Shown: piece by piece, positions 44,526 to 56,939 of the stretch
How positions within the stretch are numbered: the first letter of the stretch is position 1
Layout of the letters: every line of letters starts with the position of its first letter
Assembly (NCBI GenBank): GCA_015499985.1
Contig: JAAAUF010000002.1
Coordinates: 26,040-90,039, forward strand
Direction of reading: 5' to 3'
Length of the DNA stretch: 64,000 nt
DNA from: Haplosporangium gracile
Lineage: Eukaryota; Mortierellomycota; Mortierellomycetes; Mortierellales; Mortierellaceae
Translations under genes and position numbers: made by a program
The notes under the pieces: model-generated
The model's database searches: none
Seen by the model: the letters and a program-made list of their open reading frames with translations, nothing else
What the model was told of the DNA's origin: nothing

Positions 44526-45676
44526 AGGAGAAGAAGGAAGAAAGGTTGTGAGGGCATAAAGGCGGAAGAAGGGGTTGCTGACCTTATTTCTCCACGTCTG
44601 TTGATCAACTGTCTTTTTTTTGTTGTTCATGAAGGATAAGTTGGGAGTGGGAATCTGTCTCCTTGAAGGTCCCTCTTTTTCCCACCTTTCATCCTTTCCC
44701 CCTGTACACAAGAGAGGGAAAGACGGCCAGATATGTATACGCTCTGTGTCTCGCATTTTTCCCTATTCCTGCCCTTTGAGTGTGTGATTGAACTACAAGT
44801 ACCATCATCATCGATTACCTTCCTCTCCTTTGGCCATCCTTCTCTCCCTCTTCTCCCTCTTCTCGTTTTTCTCCCCTCTGTCTGCTTTGCTTTGTCTCTC
44901 TCTCTCTCGCTCTCTCTCCCCAATTGCTCGCCTTATTTCCCATTCGTCAGGCCTCCTCCTCCGCGCAACTATCCTCACCTCCTCCCTCTCTCTCTCACTC
45001 ACACACAGACATAACATCCTCGCTCGTTCTTTTTTTCTTTTTCTCTCTTTCTCTCTCTCTCTCTTCCTCATACTCCGCTCACTCTCTCCCTTCCCCATCC
45101 CTCTTCTCCACACTCCTTCACACTCCTACCCCCTCATACCCCTTACGCTCACTCCCTCCATTTTCTTTCCCTGTCGGACTTTTTTTGTGTAGTCCATTCT
45201 ACTGGCGCCCCCTGTCCATTCCTTGTCTCTCCACTCCATACACGCCTCTTTTTCACTTTTTGGAGTGTCGTGTCCCTCCTTGGGGACCATCTCTCGTTCT
45301 TTTTTTGTTGCTCCGCGCGACCATAGTCCGTCTTTTCATCCCCCTGTTTCGCAAGCACAGAGCCTCAGATCAGATCATCGAATCACTACCACTGAGTGCC
45401 CATCAGTTCAGCCACTCATACTCCCTGAGTTGCCAGCCTGGCAATCACAGCCTAAACCTAAATCCATTACAACGAGCTTTCATTTGTCTTGTATCTTGTA
45501 TCTTCCCTTCTATCCCAAGAGCATACCCCTGCGTCTAGACCTTTTTCTTTTTCATTTTTGTGCTTTGCCCTTTTGACTTTCCGTTCCCTTCATTTCGCCC
45601 ATTTTTCATTTAATTCTCATTTTTCTGTGTTTTGTTGTGTTTGTGCTCTTTTCACCACCAACAACGACAACAACAG

Positions 45677-45719
45677 AAAAACAAACAAACAAACAAACAA
45701 ACAAACAAACAAACAAACA
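45677..45719. repeat. (AAAC)n microsatellite in the leader of the IPT-domain gene
   Basis: About ten AAAC units end some 47 nt before the start codon at 45766, so the repeat probably lies in the 5' UTR. Confidence 0.9.
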
Positions 45720-45765
45720 CCCTACAAGTCATACCTTTCTCTCACACATAAATACCCATCACTAA

Positions 45766-48700
45766 ATGCAGTATACTCCTTTTCTGTTGCCTCCACCTCC
45801 TCGTCGTCGCGTCGTCACCGCACCCAGAAACCTTCAGATAGAAATCTCGGGCATCCCCGCCGAAAATGGCAAGTGCAGGGTTGAGACACAGCTCAAGATC
45901 GGCCTGCATTTTCGATCTGGCAACTCTAACCCCGTCACAGAGTACAAGCAGCTCCGTCTCCCACGGCATTATATCGCTAAGGAGAAGCACCGCATGGAAA
46001 AGTTCAATGGTATTACCACACACGCAAGAAAGGCATTTTGGCTGTATGCGTAAAGTGGATCGGCGTTTCTTAAAAAAACAAGCGCGAGAGGATGTAGAGG
46101 GAAAAAAAGAAAAGAAAGATTGACGTTCAATAGGAGGACGAGGAAGAAGAACGAGAAAAAGCTAGAAGATCGACGTTCAGTAGGAGGATGTAGAAAAAGA
46201 AAAACTAACAATTTCACATTTATGATCTGCGCAAACCAAAAAAAAACAACTTTATAGGCCGCGACAAGCATGTGCAGGACTCAGAGATCTTGATGCTAGA
46301 CGCCAGGCTGGTGTGCGACCATGACATGACCAAGGTCCTCGAGTGCTGCGACAACTGCATTGGCCGAGAGAGGAAGCGCGCCCATCGTCGCAAGGAGACC
46401 CAAAAGCTCCCCGGCACCCTTGCAGCCATCCCTGTCTTCGGCGCCATCCACCCCCGGAATGTCGACCATACCTTTCCCGCAGAAGACTCAAATCCACCAA
46501 CACCGACAGCTCCAGCAGAACACCAAGCTTGGGAGAGGAGCAGGATCATGGTCTTTAGCAGCACAGAGTACGTCGACATTTCGGCTGGCGAGTGTATGTT
46601 GCCCACGCGAATCACATGCTATTGTCGGCACCATAATGAGAAGGTCGGCTTTCGGTAAGTACTTTCCTCCTTTTCGAAGGATTGTTTGATTTTATTTGCG
46701 CTCTAGTCTACAAAGGCGAGGGCAGACCGGAGGACATGTCAAGGCATATCGAGAGCAAGGTCAAGACATGACACGGAGTGCGGCTGAATGAGAGGAAGAA
46801 ACTATGGACTAGCGCATTTGGAAATACACGTAGCATCAGTAAAACTGTCAACAACCACAACAACAACAACAACAACACCACTGCCTTTCCCGTTGTTCGC
46901 GAACTTGTCCATTTAACAGTGCTTGGCAAAAGGCAGCCGTAAAAAACGGCTATACCAAGCTTTGTGCTTCTTTTTTTTCCATTTGTATTTTCAGCTGACA
47001 GCCAATTACACGACATTAGGGTGCACATGTTACCGCCTCCTTTTTCCATGATCTTGTGCTAATCCTTGCTCATTTTCTTATTGTAATGTGTGTAGAATCC
47101 AATTCACAGCTCGGGATGCAACAGGGGCAGTCGTCGCCTCCGTGCTTTCTAACCCAGTCATGATGATGGACGATCATAAGTCTGGAAAAAAAGCAATGCC
47201 CTCATCGGAGCATGCCAGCAGAGGGTCAATATCTATTCCAGCCTCGCCTGCCCTGGTGCCACTCACGCAACAATGGGACAGCCAATCAGGAGCGAACTAC
47301 AGAGGCATGGATGAGATGGATTTGGAGGCAGGACAGTCTATACAGCAACAGCAGCAGCACCTCTCGTCAGCAGTGGCAAGGGAGATGGAGGCCGAGGGCG
47401 AGGCAGAGCTCTTGTCGGCAGATGTCTTGTCTCCCTTGGGATCGACGGCTCGCATGGGCTCTAAGCGGCGGGTGAGTGATGACAACTCGATGGACGATGT
47501 CCAGCTGCAGCAGCAGTACTTTCGGCGAAAAACGAGCCATGACCTCACGACCGCCTCCAGTTTCGCTGCACCGTCGTCACTGGGTTTTGCAACCATCAAG
47601 AGAGAGTCACTCTCGTCGCCATCGCCCTTCATGCCAGGCTCGCCCTTTGCCACCGATGATGAGCAGAATGCCTTTGCACCTTCATTTGCACAAACCATGT
47701 CTGTGCACCGTGGCAGCCTGATGGATCAGAATGCCGCTGCCGCCTCCAATATGTTCTCGCTCACCGACCGAAGTGGGTCCATCCACTCTCTCAACTCTCT
47801 CAGCGACTTTTCGGAACATGAGAGGCTGCATGCTGAATCGACATCGATGCTGGAGAACTTTACAAACTTAGACGAATCCATGTCGTCTCCGTCCAACACT
47901 TTCCAATCAAGTCTCCTTTCTATGGAACACAACCCCTTGATCGGTAGCAACATGTTTCCATCCCGTGCCTCCTTTTCGATCCCCAGAACAACCTACCCTA
48001 CCTTATTGGCGGCCTACTCCGTCCCGAGCACTCCCGGCGTCATGGACGGCCCACAGTTGTACGAACTCTCCAACTTGCAAAACTCGAGTGACCTTCTCCA
48101 ACACCAACAACAGATGCTCATGCAGCTCCAAAAAGCAGCTCAACAGCAGCATCAGCATCAGCAACAACAAAAGGAAGCGATGACGATCCCATGGACCAGC
48201 GCCGATTCGGAAAACAAGGGCATCGTGTCACAGGCGACCAGCCCATCGTTAAGCTCTTTTATTCCCATCCCGACCTCACTGCCCGACACCACAGGATTCG
48301 AACCCAACTTTCATGCGATCACCATGGCAGCTGTCAGTTCGACAGAGGCCAACGGTCCATCAACACTTGCCTCTGCTGGCGAAAGCACCAAAAAACGAGG
48401 TCGGCCACGCAAGAGTGTTTCGGTTGTACCAAACGCTGCCATTCCCTCTGGAGCAAGCTCACCAATGGTCTCACCCAAGGCACCCTCAACCAACATGCCA
48501 TCCTCTCCATCGCCACCTCCTTTTCTGACTCCCGCTGTCACTCAGAGTCTGACGGGCATCGGCAGCACCTCGGCTACAGCTGCAGCCCAATACCTGAATT
48601 TTCAGCAGCAGCAGTTGCAGCTCCAACAGAAGCAGGCTATTCTCTCGCGACTCCAGAAGCCCCGTGTCCAGAAGCTTATTCCTGCCAAGGGACCTGTCGA

Positions 48701-49694
48701 TGGCGGAGTCGAGATTACCCTTCTGGGCAGCGGGTTCTTTCCCGGGATGGTTCCCACGTTTGATGGGGTTCCTGCGCCGAATGTCCAGTTTTATGGACCC
48801 GAGACGGTTATCTGCCAGCTGCCTCCCAGAGGATTTACTGGAACTGTCGTCGTCAAGGCACAACAGGGAGGTGGAAGCTTTCTCGAGACCACCTTTGCCA
48901 ATGACGAGGGTCGTTTCACAGCAGCAGCGGCTGCATCTTCCAGTCTTGAGCTTGTCCGAACCATGCACCAGCTCTTGAATGGCAATGGCCCCAGTTCTTC
49001 TTCCTCCTCCTCTCCTTCCTCACCATCCTCGTCCTCGTTGTCGTCACCGTCGACCGCCTCTGCTGCCATAAGCCTAAACACGAGCAGTCAAGATGAGGAT
49101 ATTGGAGTGTTGTTTGAGTATGAGGAGGACAAAAGCGATCGCGACCTGATTGCGTTGGCATTGCAGGTTGTAGGCATGAAAATGAACGGTCGTGTGGAGC
49201 CCCCTCACCAGATAGCCATGCGGATCATGGGCACCGCTGCAGCACACCAACAACAATTGCAGCAGCAACAGCAACAACAGCGACTTCAAATCCAATATCA
49301 ACACCAACACTTGCAGCAACAGCAGCAGCAACAACTCTTGCTCCAACAACCACACCACAAACAGCAACAGCACCAGCACCAGCACCAGCAACAGCAGCAA
49401 CAGCAGCAACAGCAGCAACAGCAGCAACAGCAGCAACAGCAGCAACAGCAACAACAGCAGCATCAATATCAACAGCCACAGAAGCAACAACAGCAGCAAC
49501 AGGTCAGAAAGAAGCAAAACTCTCCTGTGCCACGCCCACCATCGACAACGCGAGCGCTGTCTGCCCCGATTGTGGCGACGTCTATTGCAAGAGCCACCAA
49601 GATGACGCCCACTGCAGCAACTCCTGGAGCATTGACGCCCATTCAATTGCAGTCGCCCCATTCTCAGATGTTCCAGCCTTCTTCAAGGCCTTAG
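45766..49694 (+). CDS. Mga2/Spt23-like IPT-domain transcription factor without ankyrin repeats or membrane anchor
   Basis: Model: join(45766..46009, 46258..46654, 47096..49694), 1079 aa, GT-AG and in phase. The N-terminal block NLQIEISGIPAENGKCRVET, with LRLPRHYIAKEK, matches the conserved start of yeast Mga2/Spt23. The Cys-rich stretch CDNCIGRERKR and GFRIQFTARD...MMMDDHKSGKK follow. A 500-residue Ser/Gln-rich linker contains KKRGRPRKS, an AT-hook-like basic motif. The IPT/TIG domain is at about 732-823 (QKLIPAKGPVDGGVEITLLG). Next comes DRDLIALALQVVGMKMNGRV, the segment before the ankyrin repeats in Mga2. Polyglutamine and a Pro/Ser tail then end the protein at residue 1079. Yeast Mga2 and Spt23 are ER-anchored sensors of membrane-lipid saturation, cleaved to release the factor. 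Here the ankyrin and transmembrane parts are absent, so the protein would be soluble. Confidence 0.85.
49386..49460 (+). repeat. CAG/CAA repeat coding polyglutamine (25 codons)
   Basis: A regular CAG-CAG-CAA pattern encodes 25 consecutive Gln, flanked by His/Gln alternation, near the C-terminus of the IPT-domain protein. Confidence 0.95.
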
Positions 49695-50657
49695 ACTCTT
49701 TTTTTATTTGTTCTTTTACATTAGTTTGTTCCATTTTGTTCATTTTTCGTATTCCATGTATGTATTTCGTAGCATTTTTTTTTCTTTTTACTTTAGACTC
49801 GCGTATACCCTCATCAATGTCATCAAAAACTCTCTCCTCTCCAAACTTCACACCTTTTTCTTTCTTTCTTCCCATTCCTCTCGTACGGTTATTTGTTCCT
49901 TTGGAAAAAAGCGTTCATAAAATATCATTTGCGCAGGCATTTTGTGTATTCGCGTTAATGTTGATGGTTGAGATGGCGCTATTAAGGAGCGCGTTTTTTT
50001 ATCCCAGCCTTTAGAGAAAATTTTTTTCCACACATATAAATTTATCGCGTTACAACTTTTTCCCCCTTCCTTCCACCCCTTCCATCACTCATTCAATTGC
50101 GCAAGGTAAAAATCAATCCCTCCACCACCTTCCTTCCTTTCTCTTCTTTTGCTCTTCGATTGGAGGCAATATGATGTACACAATATATATGTTAGACTGC
50201 CTAGCTCAGCGCTGAGGAAAAAACTCGTGACCTGACTTTACCTTCATTCAAGCAACAAGAGAAATCAACTTGAAAGCTACATCGCAAGATCTCTCAGGCT
50301 TTTATTGACAAAGTTTTTTGGTATCGTCTTTTTGTTTATGTAGTTAGGTTCTACTCTCGATCGGTCTTCCACCTACGTTGATATTTTCATTGTTTGTTTG
50401 TTTGTTTGTTGTTGGTTTGTGAATGTCAAAGCATGGACGAGCTGAGCCATAGCCATAAGAATAATAATAAAAGAAACAAAGGGACACATACTGAGACATT
50501 GTATAAAGCTAATAGTAACGAAGAGATAGATTGAACTGAGTGCAAGTGATAATAAAAAAAGATATGCGAAGATGGTGACAAAAGAAAGTTAGCAAAGGGA
50601 GTGAGAAAAGAAATGAGTGATCCATCCTCCTAGCCGTGAAGGCTGTCACTCCTCCAA
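49695..50657. other. Convergent intergenic region, IPT gene / basic-repeat gene
   Basis: The 3' flanks of two convergent genes span about 960 bp. The DNA is AT-rich, with T tracts and a TTTG repeat near 50391-50411. I see no gene. Confidence 0.45.
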
Positions 50658-53585
50658 TTACTTGCAGTCATAGGGGAAGGTGTGGCCTGTCGCGGCATAC
50701 CAGCGCTTGCTCGCATCCATGAATCGATTGTGGCTCCCGCTCGCAATCCGATCGGCGATCTTCGAGTCCTCATACGACTTGACCGCCTTCAGATATAAGC
50801 TTGTCGATTGTTCCTTGACGCTGGTCCACTACGACTACGTCAATTGAACTCGTACGGGCGCTACCTCCTCATCCTTTGCTCTTGTTTCTTCTCCTATAAC
50901 AGTCGTCGCCTTCAAGTGGCCCATTTTCACTTCGTGGTTGTGTTGTTGATGGTTGTAATACTCCGGCTGAACTTTGAGTGTCGCTAGAGTAGACAAAGCC
51001 AAATGATTCTCCTGCTGTTGGCTCGGAGTTAAGTCGCGTTGCTGGCCTTGTGCGTCGCTCTGAGTACCACCCTCGTCGCGTCGACGCTGAGAATGGTCAT
51101 ACAGGACCTTCCGTCTCGCTTCCTTGAGTGCATGGAAAGTGCTGTGCTGATTTTCTGCCGACATCATGGCACCAAATGATGAAGCAATACAGGACGCACC
51201 TAGAGGTTCCGATGCCTGAACCGAAGACAATGACGGCGGTGGTGGTGTAGTGGCGATGTAACCCTGTCGGTTGTGTGCAAATGTCGAAAGTTAGACCGAA
51301 TTGTTCGCAAAGTCTGAGCTCGACAGCCAAGGGACAGCACTTTCGATATTGCGCCGTATGGGGATCGAGGCCGTCATTGTACTTTTGGAGGGCATCAAGG
51401 GAGGAGAAACGGGCGCTGGAGAGAGTGGTCTTGATGATGGTAGATACGACGAGTACGACGAGAATCGAGCTTTGGTCACTCCATTGCCTGATTGAAACAA
51501 CGGCGATTATGAATGAAGGCTAATGAGGATATATATTGGACCATGCCATTACAAATCAAAAGTGTCAAACGATAATGCAATTTTTTGCGCTATGATCCCA
51601 TTCGCATACCTCAAGTTCTCGTTTCATGTTCCTGACCACAGTGATCAACACGCTCTCGTCATGTGTGCTTGTACTTGACTGTGCCACGGGAGCAAGCGTG
51701 ACCGAAAGAGAGGTGACAACAGATGCCGAAGGAGCCTGAAGCTGTGGCAGAGGGAAAAGGGCGCTTCTGACAGCCAGATCAGCAAACTGTTCTTGTGGGA
51801 ACAGTGTATGACATTGGGATTCTGTCATCGTCATCCCTTGCCCAAACGCCTCTAAGGCCACCGCATGGAATCGGATAGCATGTGCTTGGTCCTCGAGGGC
51901 ACGCTTCGTCAACTCCATGGCACCGAGCAAATATTGCGAAGCTTCATCAAAGGTCTTTTCGACAATCGTTGCCAGATCATCGACCGTCTCTGGCGGGGCT
52001 AGTAGAGCTGCTGCAAAGGGCGTGATAGCGGCAGAAGGAGGGTTGTCGATTCTTGCGAGGAAGCTTGGCATTGATGAAGTGGGCGTTGGGACGGTTACCA
52101 TTTCCCAGGGCTGCACAGTGCTAAGATCGAGTTTTAGGACACCTGATCGCGATACGATTATGGGTGATGATGGTTTCTGAAGGCTGATCAATGGAGTGTC
52201 AGGAGCAGAAGTGATGGACCTTGATCCAAGAGGCTCGGCCACATATGGCTCAGACTTGACTGACAACGAAAACAGACTCCTGTCATCGAGGACGAAGGGG
52301 CTTATTTGATGTCGATCTACTGGTACAGTCGGTTCAGCTCGTTCAAGCATTCGGGGTTCCTCCTTGATGGTTGGAGAAAATACAGACTTGATATGAGTGG
52401 CTCTTGCTGTATCTTGTCCTGTCCTGCCAGTCTCGTTCAGTGTTGGTGCCTGTTGTTATGTGAGCATAAGGGTGAATGGTCAATAGCTTGCTCTGCTACT
52501 TGGTAAGCCAGCACAGCATCCAGCAATAGTAACAAAAGGTGCACAAAGCTCTATACCACGGTAAGGACAGTCGAAGATCGCGACACGGTATCATGCAAAA
52601 GACGATATTGATGCTCTCCACCGTTCCGTTCCTGTTGTGGCATTGCCGCCATCTCGTAATCCCTGTTGAGAGCCTGCAACACCGCAGCAGACCTGTGCAT
52701 CTCAATACCGTCCATGGAGGAGCCCAAAGGAGACGAAACCTTGCTTAACAGACCAACAGAAGGCCCATTACCGTCATCATTGTCCTGGATCGAGGCGATC
52801 AGTGGCGTTGTGGCAGGGACAGCAGTTTCTTTCATAATCTTCTTTGGTCGAGGAGCACGTGGTTTCTTGGGAATCGCCGTCGTCTTGGCTCGCCATGAGG
52901 CTGCTGCCCCTAATCCCTCAGCCTTGGCTCTGGATCTCCTGGACTTAGGTGTCTTCGCCGGATTGGCATCAACTTCAGATTCAGCTGCTCCCTCTGACTG
53001 GTCTCCTACTCTGCGTCCCTTGCACTTGGCTCTTGGTTTCTTTGGTGCTGGTGTCTTCAGCGACTTGACAGCTCCTTCAAACTCGACCTGTCCTCCCGCA
53101 GTCGGTGCTTCCCTTCCTCCTGCTACTGCGCTCTTGGTCCTGGGTCGCGGTTTCTTCGGTGTAGGTATCTTGAACAGCTCGGGGTCTGCCTCCAATTTGG
53201 TATTACCTACCGACTCGATGTCGCCCTCTGACTGATCTCTTCGTACTATTACTGCTGCTTGACTCTTGACGACTCGGGCACGTGTGATAATCGTTCTCGG
53301 AGTCTCGAGCGTCTTGGACGTTGTTGCTGCTGCTACCTTCCTGTCCTTCGGCGTAGAGCTCCTGGTCACTCTTCTGGAAGAGAGTATGACTGGGAGTGGA
53401 TTCGGGCTTGCAGAAGCAGGGGCGGGACTGGAGCTAGGGGTCGGGCTGGCAGTTGGGCTCGGGCTCGGACTTTGACTTGGCGTCGGGCTCATAGACACGT
53501 CCTGCTCTTCCTGATACACATCGCCGTCGTCCGACTCCGACTCCGAGTTCTTTTGAAATTCCTTGTTGCGAAGTCGTCGTGGCAT
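50658..53585 (-). CDS. Basic-repeat, probably nuclear protein of unknown function
   Basis: Proposed model: complement(join(50658..50828, 50901..51141, 51200..51519, 51610..52449, 52557..53585)), 866 aa, all phases closing. The first two exons are well supported. Exons 3 and 4 rest on coding-like sequence and phase. The last exon is clearly coding-like (SYEDSKIADRIASGSHNRFM and WYAATGHTFPYDCK), but its donor upstream is uncertain. Without it the protein would stop at 50835 with 831 aa. The N-terminus is acidic, then Ser-Pro-rich. Four basic repeats follow: TPKKPRPRTK, APKKPRAKCK, TPKSRRSRAK and IPKKPRAPRPKK, which resemble AT-hook or linker-histone-like tails. The middle (about 400-620) is low in charge, with a helical segment around FDEASQYLLGAMELTKRALE. 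A nuclear, DNA- or chromatin-associated role is inferred from composition. I do not recognise a family. Confidence 0.55.
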
Positions 53586-53744
53586 ATTGTTATATTTTAG
53601 AGATTTCAATTTCTTTTTGTTTTGACTCTTACGATATAAAAATGGTGGCGTTACAAGTTTTTAGTATTTACGCCTGAATGGCATCATCTTCGTTGCAACG
53701 GAATAACACAACGTAGGCAGGGTTGTCAAAGCGAGAATGGAGTG

Positions 53745-53750
<6 letters not shown>

Positions 53751-53785
<35 letters not shown>
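53751..53785. repeat. (GA)n microsatellite
   Basis: About 17 GA units lie between the start of the basic-repeat gene and the 3' end of the eIF2A gene. Confidence 0.95.
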
Positions 53786-53790
<5 letters not shown>

Positions 53791-53836
53791 CTCTTCATAA
53801 CGATATGATATCAGGTGATTGATGTATGATGATCTT

Positions 53837-53842
53837 TTTATT
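53837..53842 (-). terminator. Poly(A) signal candidate, eIF2A gene
   Basis: TTTATT on the + strand (AATAAA on the minus strand) lies 41 nt beyond the eIF2A stop codon. Confidence 0.45.
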
Positions 53843-53883
53843 CAAAAATTGATGATTGGGCGTCTAGAGGTTAAGTCTCCTCT

Positions 53884-56765
53884 TTAGATTTTCAGTGCTT
53901 CCAACTCTTTCAAAAGGGCAGCTTCGGCAGTAATCTTCTGGAGTTGCGTCAACTCGAGGATCTCTCCTGCAGCCTGTTTCTCCTTGAGCTCGTGGATCTG
54001 CTTCAGCTTTTTCGTCACGTTGCGGATCTTCTTCTCGGTCTCTGTCATCTGGCTGCTAGCCGAGGTCGTAGTCGCTGGCAAGAGGGCCCCGTTCTGGGGC
54101 TTGCTCTTGTTGTTGTTGCTGTTGCTGTTATTCGAGTTGGGCCTTGGGGTATTAGAGCGAGCTGGTGAATTGGCGCCTGATCCTGCAGTAGGTACTACTG
54201 GCGACGATGCTGGTGCTCCATCCTCACTATCCTTGTTCTTCTTGGCATTCTCGCGCTTCTTCTTGTTCTTCAACGCAGCCTTGGACAAGTTGGCATCAGC
54301 AGCGGCATTAGCAACGGCAGAGGCCGATGTGTTGTTCGCAGAGGCATCGGTGAAGAGTGAAGGGGCAGGGGTGCCACGGGCCTGAGGAGGTCTGTAGGCG
54401 CCCATTGCGCGGACAGGAGCAGGCTTGGCAGCGGCAACGGCTGAGTTAGCGGTGGGCTTGGGGGCAGGAGACAGGGCAGAGCGGATAGCGTAGAGTTCAG
54501 GGGCAGCGGGTCTCCAGCTGACCTGGTAAAGCTCGTTCAGCTCCTCGGTGTGAATCAAAGTGCCGGTGTAGTGCCAGATCTTGTAACCATTGTCGACACG
54601 AAGACGGGGGCTCAGAGTGGCGGTCAAAATATGACGGTTGTCGGGAGACCATTCGCAGGCAGTGGTATCACGAGCAGAGACACTGGCAATCTTCTTGAGA
54701 GTCTTGCGATCCCAGAAATCCATGGTACCAGCCAAGTTGCCGAATCCTGCCAAAACCAAAATTCGTCCGCAAGGGTTCCACTTGATGGTGTTGCGAGCAT
54801 CCCGTCCAAACTCATGAACTGCGTTGGCGCGGTGGTCGAAAAGGGTCGTCTTGGGGCTGGGCATCTGTCCGTGAATGACAACAAAGTCCTTGGAAGCGGG
54901 AGCCCAGGCAACATCGTGAATTAAGCCATCGATGGGGACTCTGCAGTCAAAGTTTCCAGCAACGGCCAAGTAGTACAGGTTGGTCTCTCCGTAGTACGAC
55001 TTTCCAGTCTTGTCGTGGTCGGTAGTTGCCCAGACAAGGACATTGGTGCCAAGCTGGTTCCAGATCATCTGAACGCGATCAGCCTTGAAGAAGGACTTAC
55101 TGGCCAGAGGGACAGTGAAGTTTGTGATCGAGTAGATGCGGACCATGGCTGGGGCTCCCTTGCGCTCGCCGAAAAAGACGGCGACCGAGGTACTCTTTCC
55201 TGGCGAGAGCGAAAACTGGGACATGCCCTCCTGACGCAACTTTGTGAAGGGGGTCTTGGTCAAGTTCTTGGGCTCCCAGAAGTGAACCTCGTTCGAAACC
55301 ATCCTGGCGCAGTAAGCCTCATCATCAGTCCACTGAACATTCCTATAATAAAAATATCGCAATGAATGTTAGTCTCTGTTGTGGTTGAGCAAGATAAAGC
55401 GTCGGCAGCTGAAAATATGCTCTCCTGTGGTTGGTTCCTTCAGGGAGAAGGGCTAAGGGAGGGCGGCGATGCAGGGGAGACGGGGAAATCCTGTGGAAAT
55501 GATACTCCTGAACTGCGGCCTTGATAAGAGATTGTTGAAGTAAGACAAGGGATGAGGGGGATTGACAAGAACAAAAAGAGTGAAAGAATTACCAGTTGTT
55601 CTGCGATTTTTGAGAAAACGAGGTCAACTCCTGACCAGTCTTGACCTCATAGATGGACATGTTCTTGTGCGAGCCATCCTCGGTCTTGACTATTAGACCA
55701 TTAAATCATTGCCAACCAAAAGATACTGGTTAGTCGCCAGTCTTTTCTTCACCGAGCTCCTTCTTGTGAGTAAACAGACGTTGCGTCAATTGATCCCATG
55801 GCATGATCCACACGTCTGCCCTCCTGACGTTTGGATTCTTCTCGGTATCACTTGTGAGTTTTGCTTACTCTGTCGCATCCAAGTGGAAAGGAAAGTTCCC
55901 TTGGGCGAAAAATCAATCTCGACAATGTCCTTGACAGCGATCTCCTGGATGACCTCCAAGGACTGAGCGTCCATCACCTTGACACTATAATGAGTGAATG
56001 GAAAAAGAGAGAGAGGGTTTGCCCCAAATATTAGTGACGCGAAGGAGGAAACAAAAGGCAAACATATGGAGCCAAGTTCGTTGACGCTTCCCTGATTTTG
56101 AACTGATCAGATGCTGACTGTGTCTTACCATTCGGGAGTGGCCCAGGCAAGGTACTGGCCGTTCTTGCTGTACTGGAGCACACGAATGTTGCCTGTTTGC
56201 CTATGAAGTGAAGAGAGATGGTAAAAGAGATCATCAACAAAAAGAATGATGATTAGTTTCTTGAAGGAGGAGAGGGTATGGCCAAGAACCGCAGCTATCA
56301 TTAATTCGTCAGGGACAATGCGGGGTTGTAGGAACGAGAGAGAGAAAGAGCGCGCAGATCACGCAGGGAGACAGGCTCATCCAAAAACCACAATCAGGAT
56401 TTAAGGTGAGTGTGTTCCATTCATACTTTTCGAATCCAGCAGGGGCGCCGAAAGCAGGAGCTCCCTCGGAGAGACCGATTCCTGAGGCGGAACGGACTAT
56501 ATTGTCGTCCAAGAAAAGATGGTAGGCGGGCGAGGCGGAGAACGAGTGTGATGAGAGTGAGCAGAGCGCGGGTTTGTTAGTGAGTTAAAGTTGATCAGTC
56601 AAAAGATGAGATCTCCTTCTAATGCTTTTTTACGCAGGTGTTAAGGTCAAGGTCAAAATCAAGGCCATGTTGTAGAAGTGATAGTGTCGAGGAGAGAATA
56701 AGAGAGTGCGAGGAGAGAGGATACGTACAGGCGAATTGGGTGGGTGGCAGGGAAGCGGCAGACAT
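53884..56765 (-). CDS. Eukaryotic translation initiation factor 2A
   Basis: Model: complement(join(53884..55342, 55593..55689, 55869..55984, 56129..56200, 56427..56496, 56729..56765)), 616 aa. All five introns are GT-AG and in phase. eIF2A is a WD-type beta-propeller protein that can deliver initiator tRNA to the 40S subunit without eIF2-GTP, mainly at non-standard or stress-related starts. Hallmarks include EIDFSPKGTFLSTW, NVQWTDDEAYCARM, IHDVAWAPASKDFVVIHG, NTIKWNPCGRILVLAGFGNL, MDFWDRKTLKKI and EWSPDNRHILTATLSPRLRVDNGYKIWHY (cited in parts). The region from about 400 on is Ala/Ser/Asn-rich linker with a Lys-rich patch (NKKKRENAKKNK). The last 60 residues form charged helices (TEKKIRNVTKKLKQI...LLKELEALKI), as in other eIF2A proteins. 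The first exon is 37 nt. The reductase gene lies 175 bp upstream on the same strand. Confidence 0.94.
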
Positions 56766-56921
56766 GGTCTATCAGCGTTGGGAGGGAGACTGCAGTGTCA
56801 AGAAAAAGAAAAGAAAAAAGGAAAAGAAAAAAAAAAAAGCGAACGACGACGAGGGAGAGACATGAAGACAAAAATCACAACAGTTCACGGTTCGCACGTG
56901 ACCCATGGACTGGAAAAGATA

Positions 56922-56927
56922 TTTATT
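56922..56927 (-). terminator. Poly(A) signal candidate, reductase gene
   Basis: TTTATT on the + strand (AATAAA on the minus strand) lies 12 nt beyond the stop codon of the reductase gene. Confidence 0.4.
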
Positions 56928-56939
56928 TTAAAGCTGCAT

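Larger units (their letters stand above)
37773..45765. other. 8-kb gene-poor region
   Basis: No gene is supported across about 8 kb. The part next to 37772 is the PMT promoter. The remainder is a mosaic of CT-rich, GT-rich and A/T homopolymer DNA, with a TGTGT-TGT repeat at about 41466-41525, GTTTGC repeats near 40611-40630, and long CT tracts at 43640-44100 and 44820-45170. The perfect palindrome CTTTGTCGACAAAG lies at 38165-38178. The last 1 kb, CT-rich and then AAC-rich, looks like the promoter and leader of the IPT-domain gene. The long Ser/Leu/Pro-rich frames here are translations of CT repeats. Confidence 0.5.

Noticed and set aside
46704..46770. Possible extra exon in the second intron of the IPT-domain gene
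   Set aside because: Joining 46654 directly to 47096 keeps phase and gives the conserved GFRIQFTARD sequence. An inserted exon would interrupt it.
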